64,000 nucleotides of DNA from Rhizobium sp. CC-YZS058 (GCF_034720595.1 NZ_JAYESJ010000003.1:310001-374000); one strand, 5' to 3'. Counted from the first letter of the stretch, positions 39,112-47,691 are shown. The notes: generated by a model from the sequence alone, not told the origin. Made by a program: numbers and translations.

Positions 39112-41162
39112 GCAGCCTCCGCCTTGCGACGAAAATGCAGGACGCCTTCGATGATACCGGCGGCATGCGTGTTCGAGGCAATGTAGGAGTGCTTGAGGGC
39201 AGGAAGCTTGCCGAGATCGTCTGAGTAGTTGGCGACGATGATCGACTGCGGGATCGATTGCAGCATCTCGATATCGTTGCCGGAATCCCCCGCAACGAAG
39301 ACGGCGGTCTGGGCAAGGCCGTAGCGGCGGCGCACGTGATCGACCGCCGTGCCCTTGGATGCCTTGATGGGAAGAATATCGAGATAGCGCCTGTGGCTGT
39401 GGATGACGGAGGCGAGCAGGCCGGCATTCTGCAGGGCCCGTTTCACCCGCTCGATCGTGGCATGCGTGCCGTCGCTGAAATAGCTGAGCTTGAAGTCCCG
39501 CTGTTCCAGCGGTGCCTGCGGGGTCACGCCCTTGATCGTCCGCAACACGCGCTCGACGGACGAACGTTGCCAGTTGCCGCCGATCTGGTGCAGCCAGTCG
39601 TGGTCCTGCACATAGGACACGCCGTTTTCGTCCAGCGTGTAGATTTCCGAGCCGACGGAGGTGATCATCACCTCCGGGCGCGGAACGTCCTGCTGTTCCA
39701 GCACGGCCATGGCACTGTGGAAGGACCGACCCGTCGCGACCCCGAAGGCCAGGTTTTCCTGAACGCGCCGCCAGTTCCCGAATGCATGAAGATGGGGGAC
39801 CGAACCGACGAGCGTGTTGTCGATGTCGCTGATCAGGAGCTGGATCGGCCGCTGAACGGCGGGCTCGGGCGGATGGACGAGGTCTGTCAGAAGCTCGCTG
39901 TATCGCGTCACGTGCCGCGACCAGTCGTAGGTGCGCACGGCAACATCCCCGTACTGCGAGAAGCGGTCCCAGAGGGTGTCGTCGTTCAGGATCTGCAGCA
40001 GGGCATCGGCAATGCCGTTCGCGTCGCGCGGATCGACCAGAAGGCCGTTGCCGCAGGTCTCGATGATGTCGTTCGGTCCGCCGCTGTCGGTGGCGACAAG
40101 CGGCAGGCCGACGGCCGCGGCTTCGAGCAGGGTCAGGCCAAAGGGTTCGTTCAGCGCAGGATTGACGAAGATGCCGCGGCGGTCGCGGGCATAGGCATAA
40201 TAGGCCGGGATATCTTCGCTGCGGTGCGACTTCGGATAGGCGACCTTGCCGTAGAGATCGTGGCGGTCGATCAGTTGAAGCAGCTCCTTGAGGTTTTCCG
40301 CCATCTCCGCCTCGAGCGCATCGATGTCCCCGCGCGTGCCGGCGACGATGACGAGATTGGCGAGCGCCTGCAACGGCTTGGAGCGGCCGTAAGCCTCCAC
40401 GAGGCCCGCAAGGTTCTTCTTCGTCACCGGTCGGGCGATGGCGAGGAGAACGGGCTTCTCCGGCTCGGTAAGAAAGCGGCCCAGCTCCTGCTCGACGGCG
40501 GACGAGGACTGCGCGCCGCGAAACGCCTTCAGGTCGCTGCCGGGCGGGAGCACGCGAATACGGCCGGGATCATAGTTGCGATAGCTCTTGTACTGCAGCT
40601 CCGCCTCGTCGCGCGAAGAGGCGATGACCAGCGAAGCCTGGTCGAGCGCCAGCTCTTCGGCGGCGATGCGCTCCTTGAAGCCGCGGTCGCCGGCGCAGGA
40701 CGGCATGGCCTTCTGCTTGACCTTGCCCAGCGAGTGTCCGGTGAAGACGAAGGGAATGCTGAGCCGCGCCTTGACCTCCGCCGCCACCGCCGCCGCATCG
40801 GCATAATGGGCATGCAGCAGATCCGGCCGCTCCTGCGCGGACTCCAGATGCGCGATCAGCGCGTCCGAGAAGCTCTGGATCTCGCTGTGAAGATCTTCCT
40901 TGGCGAGATAGGCGGGGTCGTCAGTGGGGAAGCGAAGGATGGTCGTCTTCGGATCGACGACCTCTACGGCCCGGCGGTAGGCCTCGCCAAATCCATCGAA
41001 GGCCCGGGTCGCGATCACGGTCCTCGTCTCGGGAACCTCCGCCGTGCAGGCAGAGACGAGATCGAGAAGGTAGCGGATGTGTCCGCCCGTATCGGTTGTT
41101 ATGCCATATTCGACATTGTTTCCGCGAAGGCACCCTTGAAGTGCGACATGAAGAACGAACAT
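39093..41162 (-). CDS. sucrose-phosphate synthase-like GT4 fused to HAD phosphatase
   Basis: A 689-residue two-domain enzyme. Residues 1-440 are a GT4 of the sucrose/mannosylfructose-phosphate synthase type: LHVALQGCLRGNNVEYGIT followed by DTGGHIRYLLDLV (fructose-6-phosphate side), HAHYADAA, and the donor site with ARPVTKKNLAGLVEAYGRS and NPALNEPFGLTLLEAAAVGL (Glu-x7-Glu). Residues about 450-680 are an HAD-IIB phosphatase: LLISDIDNTLVGS (DxDxT), GVATGRSF, SKGTAVDHV and FVAGDSGNDIEML. A fused synthase and phosphatase would make a non-reducing disaccharide in two steps. Sucrose and mannosylfructose (made by rhizobial homologues) are both possible. ATG 41162 has GGAG seven bases upstream. First gene of the minus arm, only 30 bases from the divergent plus arm. 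Confidence 0.88.
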   Translation of the reverse strand: MFVLHVALQGCLRGNNVEYGITTDTGGHIRYLLDLVSACTAEVPETRTVIATRAFDGFGEAYRRAVEVVDPKTTILRFPTDDPAYLAKEDLHSEIQSFSDALIAHLESAQERPDLLHAHYADAAAVAAEVKARLSIPFVFTGHSLGKVKQKAMPSCAGDRGFKERIAAEELALDQASLVIASSRDEAELQYKSYRNYDPGRIRVLPPGSDLKAFRGAQSSSAVEQELGRFLTEPEKPVLLAIARPVTKKNLAGLVEAYGRSKPLQALANLVIVAGTRGDIDALEAEMAENLKELLQLIDRHDLYGKVAYPKSHRSEDIPAYYAYARDRRGIFVNPALNEPFGLTLLEAAAVGLPLVATDSGGPNDIIETCGNGLLVDPRDANGIADALLQILNDDTLWDRFSQYGDVAVRTYDWSRHVTRYSELLTDLVHPPEPAVQRPIQLLISDIDNTLVGSVPHLHAFGNWRRVQENLAFGVATGRSFHSAMAVLEQQDVPRPEVMITSVGSEIYTLDENGVSYVQDHDWLHQIGGNWQRSSVERVLRTIKGVTPQAPLEQRDFKLSYFSDGTHATIERVKRALQNAGLLASVIHSHRRYLDILPIKASKGTAVDHVRRRYGLAQTAVFVAGDSGNDIEMLQSIPQSIIVANYSDDLGKLPALKHSYIASNTHAAGIIEGVLHFRRKAEAACPRAS

Positions 41163-41192
41163 ACATGATCTCCAACGCAGTCAGGACCATGC
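41163..41192. promoter_or_regulatory. 30-base divergent gap between two glycosyltransferase arms
   Basis: Both genes have ribosome sites inside this gap (GGAG, minus strand, about 41170-41173; AGGA, 41183-41186), so the starts look right. The gap is too short for two independent promoters; the promoter of each arm must lie within the first codons of the other, or the arms share one regulated region. Confidence 0.5.
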
Positions 41193-42263
41193 ATGCCAAA
41201 CCGCGACAGTGAACTGAGTAGGCCCATAAAAGTTGCACAGGTTGCTCCAAATATTTTCCCTGTGCCGCCGCACAACCATGGCGGGACGGAGCGCGTCATC
41301 CATGACCTCTCCGTCGGGCTTCAGGAGCTCGGCTGCGCGGTCACCCTCTTCGCCCCTTCGGACAGCACATGCCCCGTGCCGCAGGTCGGCGCGCTGCCGA
41401 GCCTGCAGTACCTGGAAAACCAGCACGGAACGGTGCCTCCGTCCATCCCATCCGTACTCGAAGCGGTGCGGATGGAGGAGCTGCGACAGGTCATGGATGC
41501 GTTCGACATCCTTCACTTCCATGGCGAATTCTTCCATGCGGCCCTGCTTGGTCCGCGCCGCCGAACCTCGCTGACGACCATCCACTGGCGGGTGGACGAG
41601 CTCGACCGGGCGTTGTTTTTCGGGGCTTTCCCCGATCTGCCGGTCGCCGCGATTTCGCAGGCGCAGGAGCGGGCGCTGCCTGTTTCGAACCGCGCCGGCG
41701 TGGTCCTCCATGGCGTCGATCCGACCCGTTTCGAACCGAACGAGACCCCACAACCGTACCTGGCTTTCATCGGGCGGATGACCGATCAGAAGCGGCCCGA
41801 TGTGGCGATCCGTGTGGCGAAGGCCGCCGGCCGGCCGATCCGGCTGGCCGGCACGATCGACGTCGGCAACCCGCTCTATTTCGACACCTATGTCCGGCCG
41901 CAGCTCTCCGGCGAGGCCGAGTATATCGGCCCCGTGGACGACGCCGCGAAGAATCTCCTGCTGCGCGATGCAAGCGCGCTGCTTTTTCCGATCGACTGGC
42001 CGGAGCCCTTCGGCCTCGTCATGATCGAGGCCATGGCCTGCGGCACGCCGGTCATCGCCTGGAACCGGGGATCGGTGTCCGAAGTGGTCGAGCATGGCGT
42101 CACCGGCTTCATCGTTGACAGCGAAGACGAGGCCATTGCCGCGATCGGCCGGCTGGATCAGCTCGATCGCCGCCGCGTGCGTGCCAGGTTCGAAGCGCGG
42201 TTCACGGCGCGGCGCATGGCGCAGGATTATCTCGACCTCTATGAAAAGCTCCTGCAGTCATGA
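41193..42263 (+). CDS. glycosyltransferase family 4
   Basis: A 356-residue GT-B enzyme. KVAQVAPNIFPVPPHNHGGT (N-terminal Gly-rich loop), TTIHWRVDEL, HGVDPTRFEPN, FIGRMTDQKRPDVAIRVA, and the donor-site EPFGLVMIEAMACGTPVIAW (Glu-x7-Glu). AGGA lies six bases before ATG 41193. First gene of a four-gene plus arm; its stop overlaps the next start (ATGA). Retaining mechanism by family; sugar unknown. Confidence 0.9.
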   Translation: MPNRDSELSRPIKVAQVAPNIFPVPPHNHGGTERVIHDLSVGLQELGCAVTLFAPSDSTCPVPQVGALPSLQYLENQHGTVPPSIPSVLEAVRMEELRQVMDAFDILHFHGEFFHAALLGPRRRTSLTTIHWRVDELDRALFFGAFPDLPVAAISQAQERALPVSNRAGVVLHGVDPTRFEPNETPQPYLAFIGRMTDQKRPDVAIRVAKAAGRPIRLAGTIDVGNPLYFDTYVRPQLSGEAEYIGPVDDAAKNLLLRDASALLFPIDWPEPFGLVMIEAMACGTPVIAWNRGSVSEVVEHGVTGFIVDSEDEAIAAIGRLDQLDRRRVRARFEARFTARRMAQDYLDLYEKLLQS

Positions 42264-43486
42264 TGCGCACGGCCCTGATCGCCTGGGACTACCCACCTTC
42301 GCCCAGCGGCCTTTCAACGGCGGCGCGTGAAATTGCCGAAAGCCTCGTGATGCAGGGCTGTGACGTGACCGTCTTTACCGGTGATCGGAGCGGCACCGGC
42401 GTCACCAACGGCGTTCGAGTTGTTGGGTGCGAGATCCCGCAACGATCGCGCTTGGGCCGGATGCGCAGGTATGCCGCGCTCGGCCACCTCGCCGCGCCGC
42501 TGCGCTTCCGCGATGCGGTGCTGGCCGCCCATGCCGAGACGCCGTTCGACGTGGTGGAGGCGACCAACTGGTATGCCCCCGCAGTCCTGCTGGCGGGGCG
42601 GACGGGACTGCCGCTCGTCACCCGCAATTCCACCCCAGCAGCCTGGTCGCGGGAGGCGGCCCAGTCGCCCCGCAACCGGTTCGACAGCTGGGCGGCGGAC
42701 CGCTTGGAGCGCCGCCAGGCCGCGGGCAGTGCTGCCCTCATCTCGAACACCGCCGAGCATGGGCGGCGGATCGAGACGCTGTATGCGCTTGCAGCAGCGC
42801 GGGGCGGTCGGCAGCAAGCCCATGAAACGATCGGCCTCTCGCTGGCCTCGTCCGTTCTGGAGCGGGCTGCGCGCGCGGCTTATCCAAGAGGCGCCGGCCC
42901 CCTCAGCATCCTCTTCGTCGGCCGGGCCGAACCGCGGAAAGGCTTTCACGAGCTTGTGGAGGCTGTCGGACTTCTCGCTCCGCTCGTGGAGCGCGCCGAG
43001 CTTCCGGATTTCCGCGTCGCCCTTCTGGGAGTCCCCGAGGCCGATCTGCCCGCCAACCTCGATCCCGCCACGCGTCGCCACCTAAACCCTCTCGGGCGCC
43101 AGCCGGACGGCGTGCTGTTCGACCTTTACGAGGCCGCCCATTTCGTCGCCGCTCCCTCCCGCTATGAAAGCTTCGGCCTTGTCTACCAGGAGGCGATCGC
43201 CTTCGGCCGGCCGGTCGTCGCCTCGGCGGAGGATCCGAGCGCGCGCGCCTTTATCGGCAAGACCGGCGCGGGCCTGCTGGCCGAGCGGACGGACGCGCCA
43301 AGCATTGCGCAACAGCTGCGGCGCCTGCTCCAGTCCGAAGAGCTGCGCAGCCAGGTCCGCAGGCAGGCGCTGGAGGCGGCTGGCACGTTTACCCGCGCCA
43401 CGCTGGGCGAGCAGACGGTGGCGCTCTATCGGAAAGCCATCGCGAACGCGGCAGCGAGCAGTAGACTAGACGGGAGCACACAATGA
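42260..43486 (+). CDS. glycosyltransferase family 4
   Basis: A 408-residue GT-B enzyme. WDYPPSPSGLSTAAREIAES is the N-terminal loop; ILFVGRAEPRKGFHELVEAV and ESFGLVYQEAIAFGRPVVAS form the donor site with Glu-x7-Glu. Overlaps the previous gene's stop and the following gene's start by four bases each, so translation of the arm is coupled. Overall unlike its neighbour at 41193 outside the motifs, so not a recent duplicate. Confidence 0.9.
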   Translation: MMRTALIAWDYPPSPSGLSTAAREIAESLVMQGCDVTVFTGDRSGTGVTNGVRVVGCEIPQRSRLGRMRRYAALGHLAAPLRFRDAVLAAHAETPFDVVEATNWYAPAVLLAGRTGLPLVTRNSTPAAWSREAAQSPRNRFDSWAADRLERRQAAGSAALISNTAEHGRRIETLYALAAARGGRQQAHETIGLSLASSVLERAARAAYPRGAGPLSILFVGRAEPRKGFHELVEAVGLLAPLVERAELPDFRVALLGVPEADLPANLDPATRRHLNPLGRQPDGVLFDLYEAAHFVAAPSRYESFGLVYQEAIAFGRPVVASAEDPSARAFIGKTGAGLLAERTDAPSIAQQLRRLLQSEELRSQVRRQALEAAGTFTRATLGEQTVALYRKAIANAAASSRLDGSTQ

Positions 43487-44061
43487 GACGCACTGCCATT
43501 ATCGGCAATGCTCCGGAGTTCGACGGCACGAGCTTCGAACTCGACGCCTACGATCATGTGGTCCGCTTCAACAACACCGCAGGCCTCGGGGCGACGGCCG
43601 GCGCGCGGACGAATGAGCTGGTGCTGGTCAGCCGCGGCGGCCAGCCGGCCGAATGGCTGGCGGATCCGGGCTTCGTCGCGCGGCGCGCCGTGCAGGATGC
43701 CGCGCAGATCACGCTCGTTTTCCCACCCTCGACCAAGCCGGCGGACGAATGCCATGCGCATGGCCTGATCGCGCGCCTCGCGCCGCTGGGCAAGGTGATC
43801 GGCTGGATCGACGAGGAGACGGAGGAGCGAGCCCGCACGGCGCTGACGGACCAAGGCGGCGACGCGCGGGCGGCGCTCAGCTCCGGTTATCTCTACACGT
43901 TCCGCGTGCTGGAAGCCGATCCCGGTGGCGTGCCGCATGTCTTCGGCTTCGGTTTTGCAGGCTGGGACGGCCATGCCTGGGCTGCGGAGCGAGCCTGGTT
44001 TCAGGCCGCTCACGAGGCCGGCCGTCTCGTTCTCCACCCGCTTGATCCGCCGGTCCGGTGA
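43483..44061 (+). CDS. GT29-like (sialyltransferase-motif) protein
   Basis: A 192-residue protein. The N-terminal half carries a sialyl-motif-L-like pattern: RRTAIIGNAPEFDGTSFELD then YDHVVRFNNTAG and GARTNELVLV, the Gly-Asn and Asp-x-V-x-R-x-N signature of GT29-type transferases, where it binds CMP-sugar. The C-terminal part (SSGYLYTFRVLEAD, HVFGFGFAGWDGHAW) fits a motif-S-like region with His. It is shorter than eukaryotic sialyltransferases (about 300 residues) and has no membrane anchor. No CMP-sialic acid synthesis gene is in the window, so the donor may be another CMP-sugar or nucleotide sugar. GGGAG precedes the start. Confidence 0.65.
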   Translation: MRRTAIIGNAPEFDGTSFELDAYDHVVRFNNTAGLGATAGARTNELVLVSRGGQPAEWLADPGFVARRAVQDAAQITLVFPPSTKPADECHAHGLIARLAPLGKVIGWIDEETEERARTALTDQGGDARAALSSGYLYTFRVLEADPGGVPHVFGFGFAGWDGHAWAAERAWFQAAHEAGRLVLHPLDPPVR

Positions 44062-45050
44062 TGGGGCCGGATGACACGCCGCAGCTCTCCGGACGCTGCC
44101 CGCTCTGCCGCGCGCGGGGTCTTCAGCCGACCGCGCGGAGCCTGCGTCACGGCGATGGACGACGCCACTTCGCCTATGTCTGCTCGCATTGTGGTCTGCT
44201 CCTCGATGAGAATAGCCGGAATGATGAGGCGGCGAACGCCTTCTTCCAACGGCTCATGTCCTGCGACGTGATAGAGCCGTCCCTGAATGACCCTGTAGGG
44301 TTCGATCTCTACACGCTGCGAACGCTTGCCAGCCGGTTCGACCTTGCAGCGCTGCCGGCCGATGCGGCCCAGGCCGAGGGCCTCGAAATGCCCCATGCGG
44401 ACCTCGCCGCCCGCGCGCGCCTCCTTCCTCTTGCGGCGCTGGCGCCGACGCCAGTATCGGTTGGCGTCATATGCAGCGAGAGGGAGCTGGCGACGGTGCT
44501 CGATCGGGCAGGAGACATGCGCTCCTGGGCGCGGGAACTCGTCGTTCTCGTCGATCGTCCGGCGACCACGCCCGCGATCCGCGACGCGTTCGTGGCGGTC
44601 CTGTCCCGTCCGCTCGAGGGCAATTTCGCTGCACAGCGCAATGCCCTGCAGGCGCACTGCGCAAGCCCCTGGGTGCTGCAGCTCGATGCCGACGAAAGCC
44701 TGTCGGACGGTCTCGGGTCTCGGCTTGGCCGCTTCGCCGCGCTCGCCGATCAGCAGGGCGCAGTGTCAGTCGGCCTGCCGCGGGAAAACCTGGTCGAAGG
44801 GCGCCTGACGGACCTTTATCCGGATATCCAGTATCGCCTGAACCGCCGAGAGATTCTCTTCGAGGGTGTCGTGCACGAGCGCCCCGTCCGCCCCTGGCAG
44901 AAGAGCTTCATCACCCTTTCCGGTGCCATCCGCCACCATCTGACCGCCGAGCATGTCGCGAACCGATCCGGGACCTACGAAGCTCTGAACCCAGGTGGTG
45001 GTCGATTGTTCGAGGCGGCCGCGCTTTCACGCGCCTATTCGCCTTTTTAG
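44058..45050 (+). CDS. GT2-like glycosyltransferase with N-terminal zinc ribbon
   Basis: A 330-residue protein. Residues 10-50 form a four-Cys zinc ribbon: CPLC (14, 17) and CSHC (42, 45). After a linker of about 80 residues comes a GT2-type core: VGVICSERELATVLDRAGDM, NFAAQRNALQAHCASPWVLQ and LDADESLS (DxD), the order seen in WaaE/SunS-like GT2 proteins. FEGVVHERP and IRHHLTAEHVAN supply late His residues. Start codons GTG 44058 and ATG 44061 overlap the previous stop. Last gene of the plus arm. The zinc ribbon could mediate protein docking or acceptor binding; unusual for GT2. Confidence 0.75.
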   Translation: MMGPDDTPQLSGRCPLCRARGLQPTARSLRHGDGRRHFAYVCSHCGLLLDENSRNDEAANAFFQRLMSCDVIEPSLNDPVGFDLYTLRTLASRFDLAALPADAAQAEGLEMPHADLAARARLLPLAALAPTPVSVGVICSERELATVLDRAGDMRSWARELVVLVDRPATTPAIRDAFVAVLSRPLEGNFAAQRNALQAHCASPWVLQLDADESLSDGLGSRLGRFAALADQQGAVSVGLPRENLVEGRLTDLYPDIQYRLNRREILFEGVVHERPVRPWQKSFITLSGAIRHHLTAEHVANRSGTYEALNPGGGRLFEAAALSRAYSPF

Positions 45051-45135
45051 GGATGGTGCCGAATGCGGGGACAGGTTCGAGAACGGATCGGTTTGCAGAA
45101 GGGCTCGGGGTTTTCATAGCGAGAGGAGGGGCGGG

Positions 45136-46440
45136 ATGAGATCGAAATGGGCGTGGTGGCTGTCGCAGATCGCACGGCGGATCTGGTTTCGCGCGACGCT
45201 GTTTTCCGTGCTGGCGGTCGCAACGGCGCTGCTCGCCGCCGTCGCGGCCCCGTATATTCCGGCCACGCTCCCTGGCCAGATCGGCGCGGATGCGGTGGAC
45301 AACATCCTCAGCATCATTGCCTCCAGCATGCTGGCGGTGACGACCTTTTCGCTGAGCACGATGGTTTCCGCCTATTCCGCAGCATCGAGCAGCGTGACGC
45401 CGCGGGCAACGAGCCTGATCATGGAGGACAGCACGACCCAGAACGTGCTGGCGACCTTCATCGGCTCGTTTCTGTTCAGCCTCGTCGGCATCATCGCGCT
45501 CACCACCGGCGCCTATGGGGAAACGGGTCGGCTCGTGCTGTTCCTCGTGACCATCGGCGTGATCATTCTGGTCGTCGTGACGCTTCTGCGCTGGATCGAT
45601 CACCTGTCCCGCCTCGGCAGCGTGACCGAGACGACGGAGCGCGTGGAAAAGGCCACGGCCCGCGCGCTGGAGACGCTGGCAGCCGCGCCCTATCTCGGCG
45701 GCCAGCCGCTGCGCGACGCGCAAGGGTGGAACAGCCCGACAGCTGCCCCGGTATTTGCTCCCCACGTGGGCTATGTGCAGCACGTCGACGTAGGCGCTCT
45801 ATCAAACCTCGCCGAAGAGTTCGACATCGACATCGCCGTCGTGGCGATTGCCGGCACGCTCGTTTCGCCGAACATGCCTGTCGGCCTGACCAGCCGTTCA
45901 GTAAGCAAGGAAGTATGCGACCGCATCGCCGCCTCATTCTCTCTCGCCCATGTTCGCTCCTTCGATCAGGATCCGCGGTTCGGGGCCTCGGTGCTGACCG
46001 AGATCGCCTCCCGGGCTCTGTCTCCGGCCGTCAACGATCCAGGGACGGCCATCGATGTGATCTCGCGGGCGCTCCGGCTGCTCGTCCAGCATGCCGGCAA
46101 TCTTGCGCCGGCGGACGCCGAGGTTTCGCATCCTCGGCTTCATGTCAAACCGGTGGCGCTCGCCGACCTGTTCGACGATCTGTTCATGCCCATCGCGCGC
46201 GACGGCGCGGCCCTCGTCGAAGTGGGTCTCAGGCTTCAGAAAGCCTTCGAGGCGCTCGCCTGCCTTCCCAATCGTGAGGTTCGTGCCGAGGCGCATCGCC
46301 ACTCCGCAGAAGCGCTCAACCGCGCCGAGGCGGCCCTCGTCATCGACGCGGACAAGGATCGCCTGCGGCGGGAGGCGGAAGCGGTCAGGGTGCTCTGCAT
46401 TCGGGAGGACGTGTCGCTGACAGGAATTTCCCGAGGGTGA
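45136..46440 (+). CDS. DUF2254 family membrane protein
   Basis: A 434-residue inner-membrane protein. Four N-terminal spans (FRATLFSVLAVATALLAAVA, then ILSIIASSMLAVTTFSLSTM, VLATFIGSFLFSLVGIIALT, LVLFLVTIGVIILVVVTLLR) are followed by a soluble domain with the conserved SRALSPAVNDPGTAIDVI block of DUF2254. ATG 45136 follows GAGGAGGGGCGGG, which excludes the upstream extension to 44995. Function unknown. It lies 85 bases after the glycosyltransferase arm on the same strand; cotranscription is possible. Confidence 0.9.
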   Translation: MRSKWAWWLSQIARRIWFRATLFSVLAVATALLAAVAAPYIPATLPGQIGADAVDNILSIIASSMLAVTTFSLSTMVSAYSAASSSVTPRATSLIMEDSTTQNVLATFIGSFLFSLVGIIALTTGAYGETGRLVLFLVTIGVIILVVVTLLRWIDHLSRLGSVTETTERVEKATARALETLAAAPYLGGQPLRDAQGWNSPTAAPVFAPHVGYVQHVDVGALSNLAEEFDIDIAVVAIAGTLVSPNMPVGLTSRSVSKEVCDRIAASFSLAHVRSFDQDPRFGASVLTEIASRALSPAVNDPGTAIDVISRALRLLVQHAGNLAPADAEVSHPRLHVKPVALADLFDDLFMPIARDGAALVEVGLRLQKAFEALACLPNREVRAEAHRHSAEALNRAEAALVIDADKDRLRREAEAVRVLCIREDVSLTGISRG

Positions 46441-46453
46441 GCCACGAGACCGT

Positions 46454-46705
46454 CTATCCCCGCCGGACATAGAGCTTGGCATCCGTCGCGGCCGCAAGAA
46501 AGGCGGCTCTGGCATCCTCCGGCTCACGCTCGCCCATCAGCACGGCAAGTGCCACTTCTCGTGCTTCCCGATAGGCTTTGGTGCCGAAGACCGGCCATCG
46601 CTCGAGGAGCGTGCGAGCCGCCTCCTCGGTGCTGCTGATCGTTCGAAATCCACCGCGATCGTTCTCCTCGAACGTCACCGGGCGTGCCCAACGCTTGGGA
46701 TCCAT
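46454..46705 (-). CDS. DUF982 family small protein
   Basis: An 83-residue protein of a family found mainly in Rhizobiales. Pattern: RWARPVTFEENDRGGFRTIS then STEEAARTLLERWPVFGTKA and ALAVLMGEREPEDARAAFLA. ATG 46705 gives the usual family size; the frame continues upstream to 46885 but that part is unlike the family. Function unknown, no signal peptide or membrane span. Converges on the DUF2254 gene. Confidence 0.8.
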   Translation of the reverse strand: MDPKRWARPVTFEENDRGGFRTISSTEEAARTLLERWPVFGTKAYREAREVALAVLMGEREPEDARAAFLAAATDAKLYVRRG

Positions 46706-46908
46706 ACGCAATACCTCGTCAACGCAATACTCTCGCCATGAAACGAGACAAGACGCGACTCGTTCCGAACGAGGTGGGGTCTCACGCAGCGCCTCGCCGA
46801 AAGTCGGCCCATGATTGCCCCACCCCGCGGCGTCGGCGCTGGTGTGCGCGGACGGTGGAACAGGGGTGAGGGATTTGAGTTTCACTCGTCGGACTGCAAG
46901 GAGAGACC

Positions 46909-47670
46909 ATGCCGCTCTGGCTGCAAGCGGGCCTTTGGGGCCTGGTCGGGGGATCTGCGCTTCTCATCGGCGCGGCCATCCCCTTCGTGGCGACGCTTTC
47001 GCAACGTGTCATCGCAGCCGTCATGGCGCTCGGCTCCGGTGTGCTCATCTCCGCTGTTGCCTTCGAACTGATGGATGAAGCCTTCGCTCGGGGCGGCTTC
47101 GACTCGACCGCCATCGGCTTCATTGCGGGAGCGGCCCTGTACACGGCTGCCAACCTCTATCTGTCACGGCGTGGAGCGCGGCACCGGAAGAGATCGGGAT
47201 TTCATTCCGAGCAGAAACAGCAGGATGCTTCGGAAGGGTCCGGCGCAGCCCTTGCCGTTGGTGCGCTGCTCGATGGAATACCGGAGTCCATGGTCATCGG
47301 GGTCAGCCTGCTCAGCGGTGCGCATGTCAGCCTCGTCACAGTCTTTGCGATCTTTCTTTCCAATATTCCCGAAGGTCTGGCCAGCGCAGCCGGGATGCGA
47401 AAGGCGGGCCGCTCGACGCGCTACATCTTCGGCGTCTGGGGCGGCATCGCCGTCATATCGGGGCTCGCCGCGCTTCTCGGCAATGTGGCCTTCGCCAACA
47501 CCAGTCCCGATGTGATCGCGGCGACAACGGCGCTCGCTGCGGGCGCAATCCTGGCAATGCTGTCCGATACGATGATCCCGGAGGCCTTCGAAGAGACGCA
47601 TGACTATGCGGGCCTGATCACCGTAATCGGCTTCCTGCTCGCCTTCGTTCTTTCCAAAAGCGGGGGATGA
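46909..47670 (+). CDS. ZIP-family metal transporter
   Basis: A 253-residue inner-membrane protein with about seven or eight spans. Metal-site segments are DGIPESMVIGVSL and SNIPEGLASAAGM (the HxxxE-like region of ZIP transporters, here with P-E in place of H), and an acidic pair in LSDTMIPEAFEETHDYAG. The loop after the second or third span is Arg/His/Glu-rich (RHRKRSGFHSEQKQQD), as usual in the family. AAGGAGAGACC precedes ATG 46909. Probably moves zinc or another divalent metal; direction is not clear from sequence. Stands alone. Confidence 0.85.
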   Translation: MPLWLQAGLWGLVGGSALLIGAAIPFVATLSQRVIAAVMALGSGVLISAVAFELMDEAFARGGFDSTAIGFIAGAALYTAANLYLSRRGARHRKRSGFHSEQKQQDASEGSGAALAVGALLDGIPESMVIGVSLLSGAHVSLVTVFAIFLSNIPEGLASAAGMRKAGRSTRYIFGVWGGIAVISGLAALLGNVAFANTSPDVIAATTALAAGAILAMLSDTMIPEAFEETHDYAGLITVIGFLLAFVLSKSGG

Positions 47671-47691
47671 CGGCGGTTTCGCTTGGCCGGC

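Noticed and set aside
46706..46908. N-terminal extension of the DUF982 protein to 46885 and other short frames here
   Set aside because: The extension is unlike the family and has no ribosome site; the gap shows nothing else I can support.
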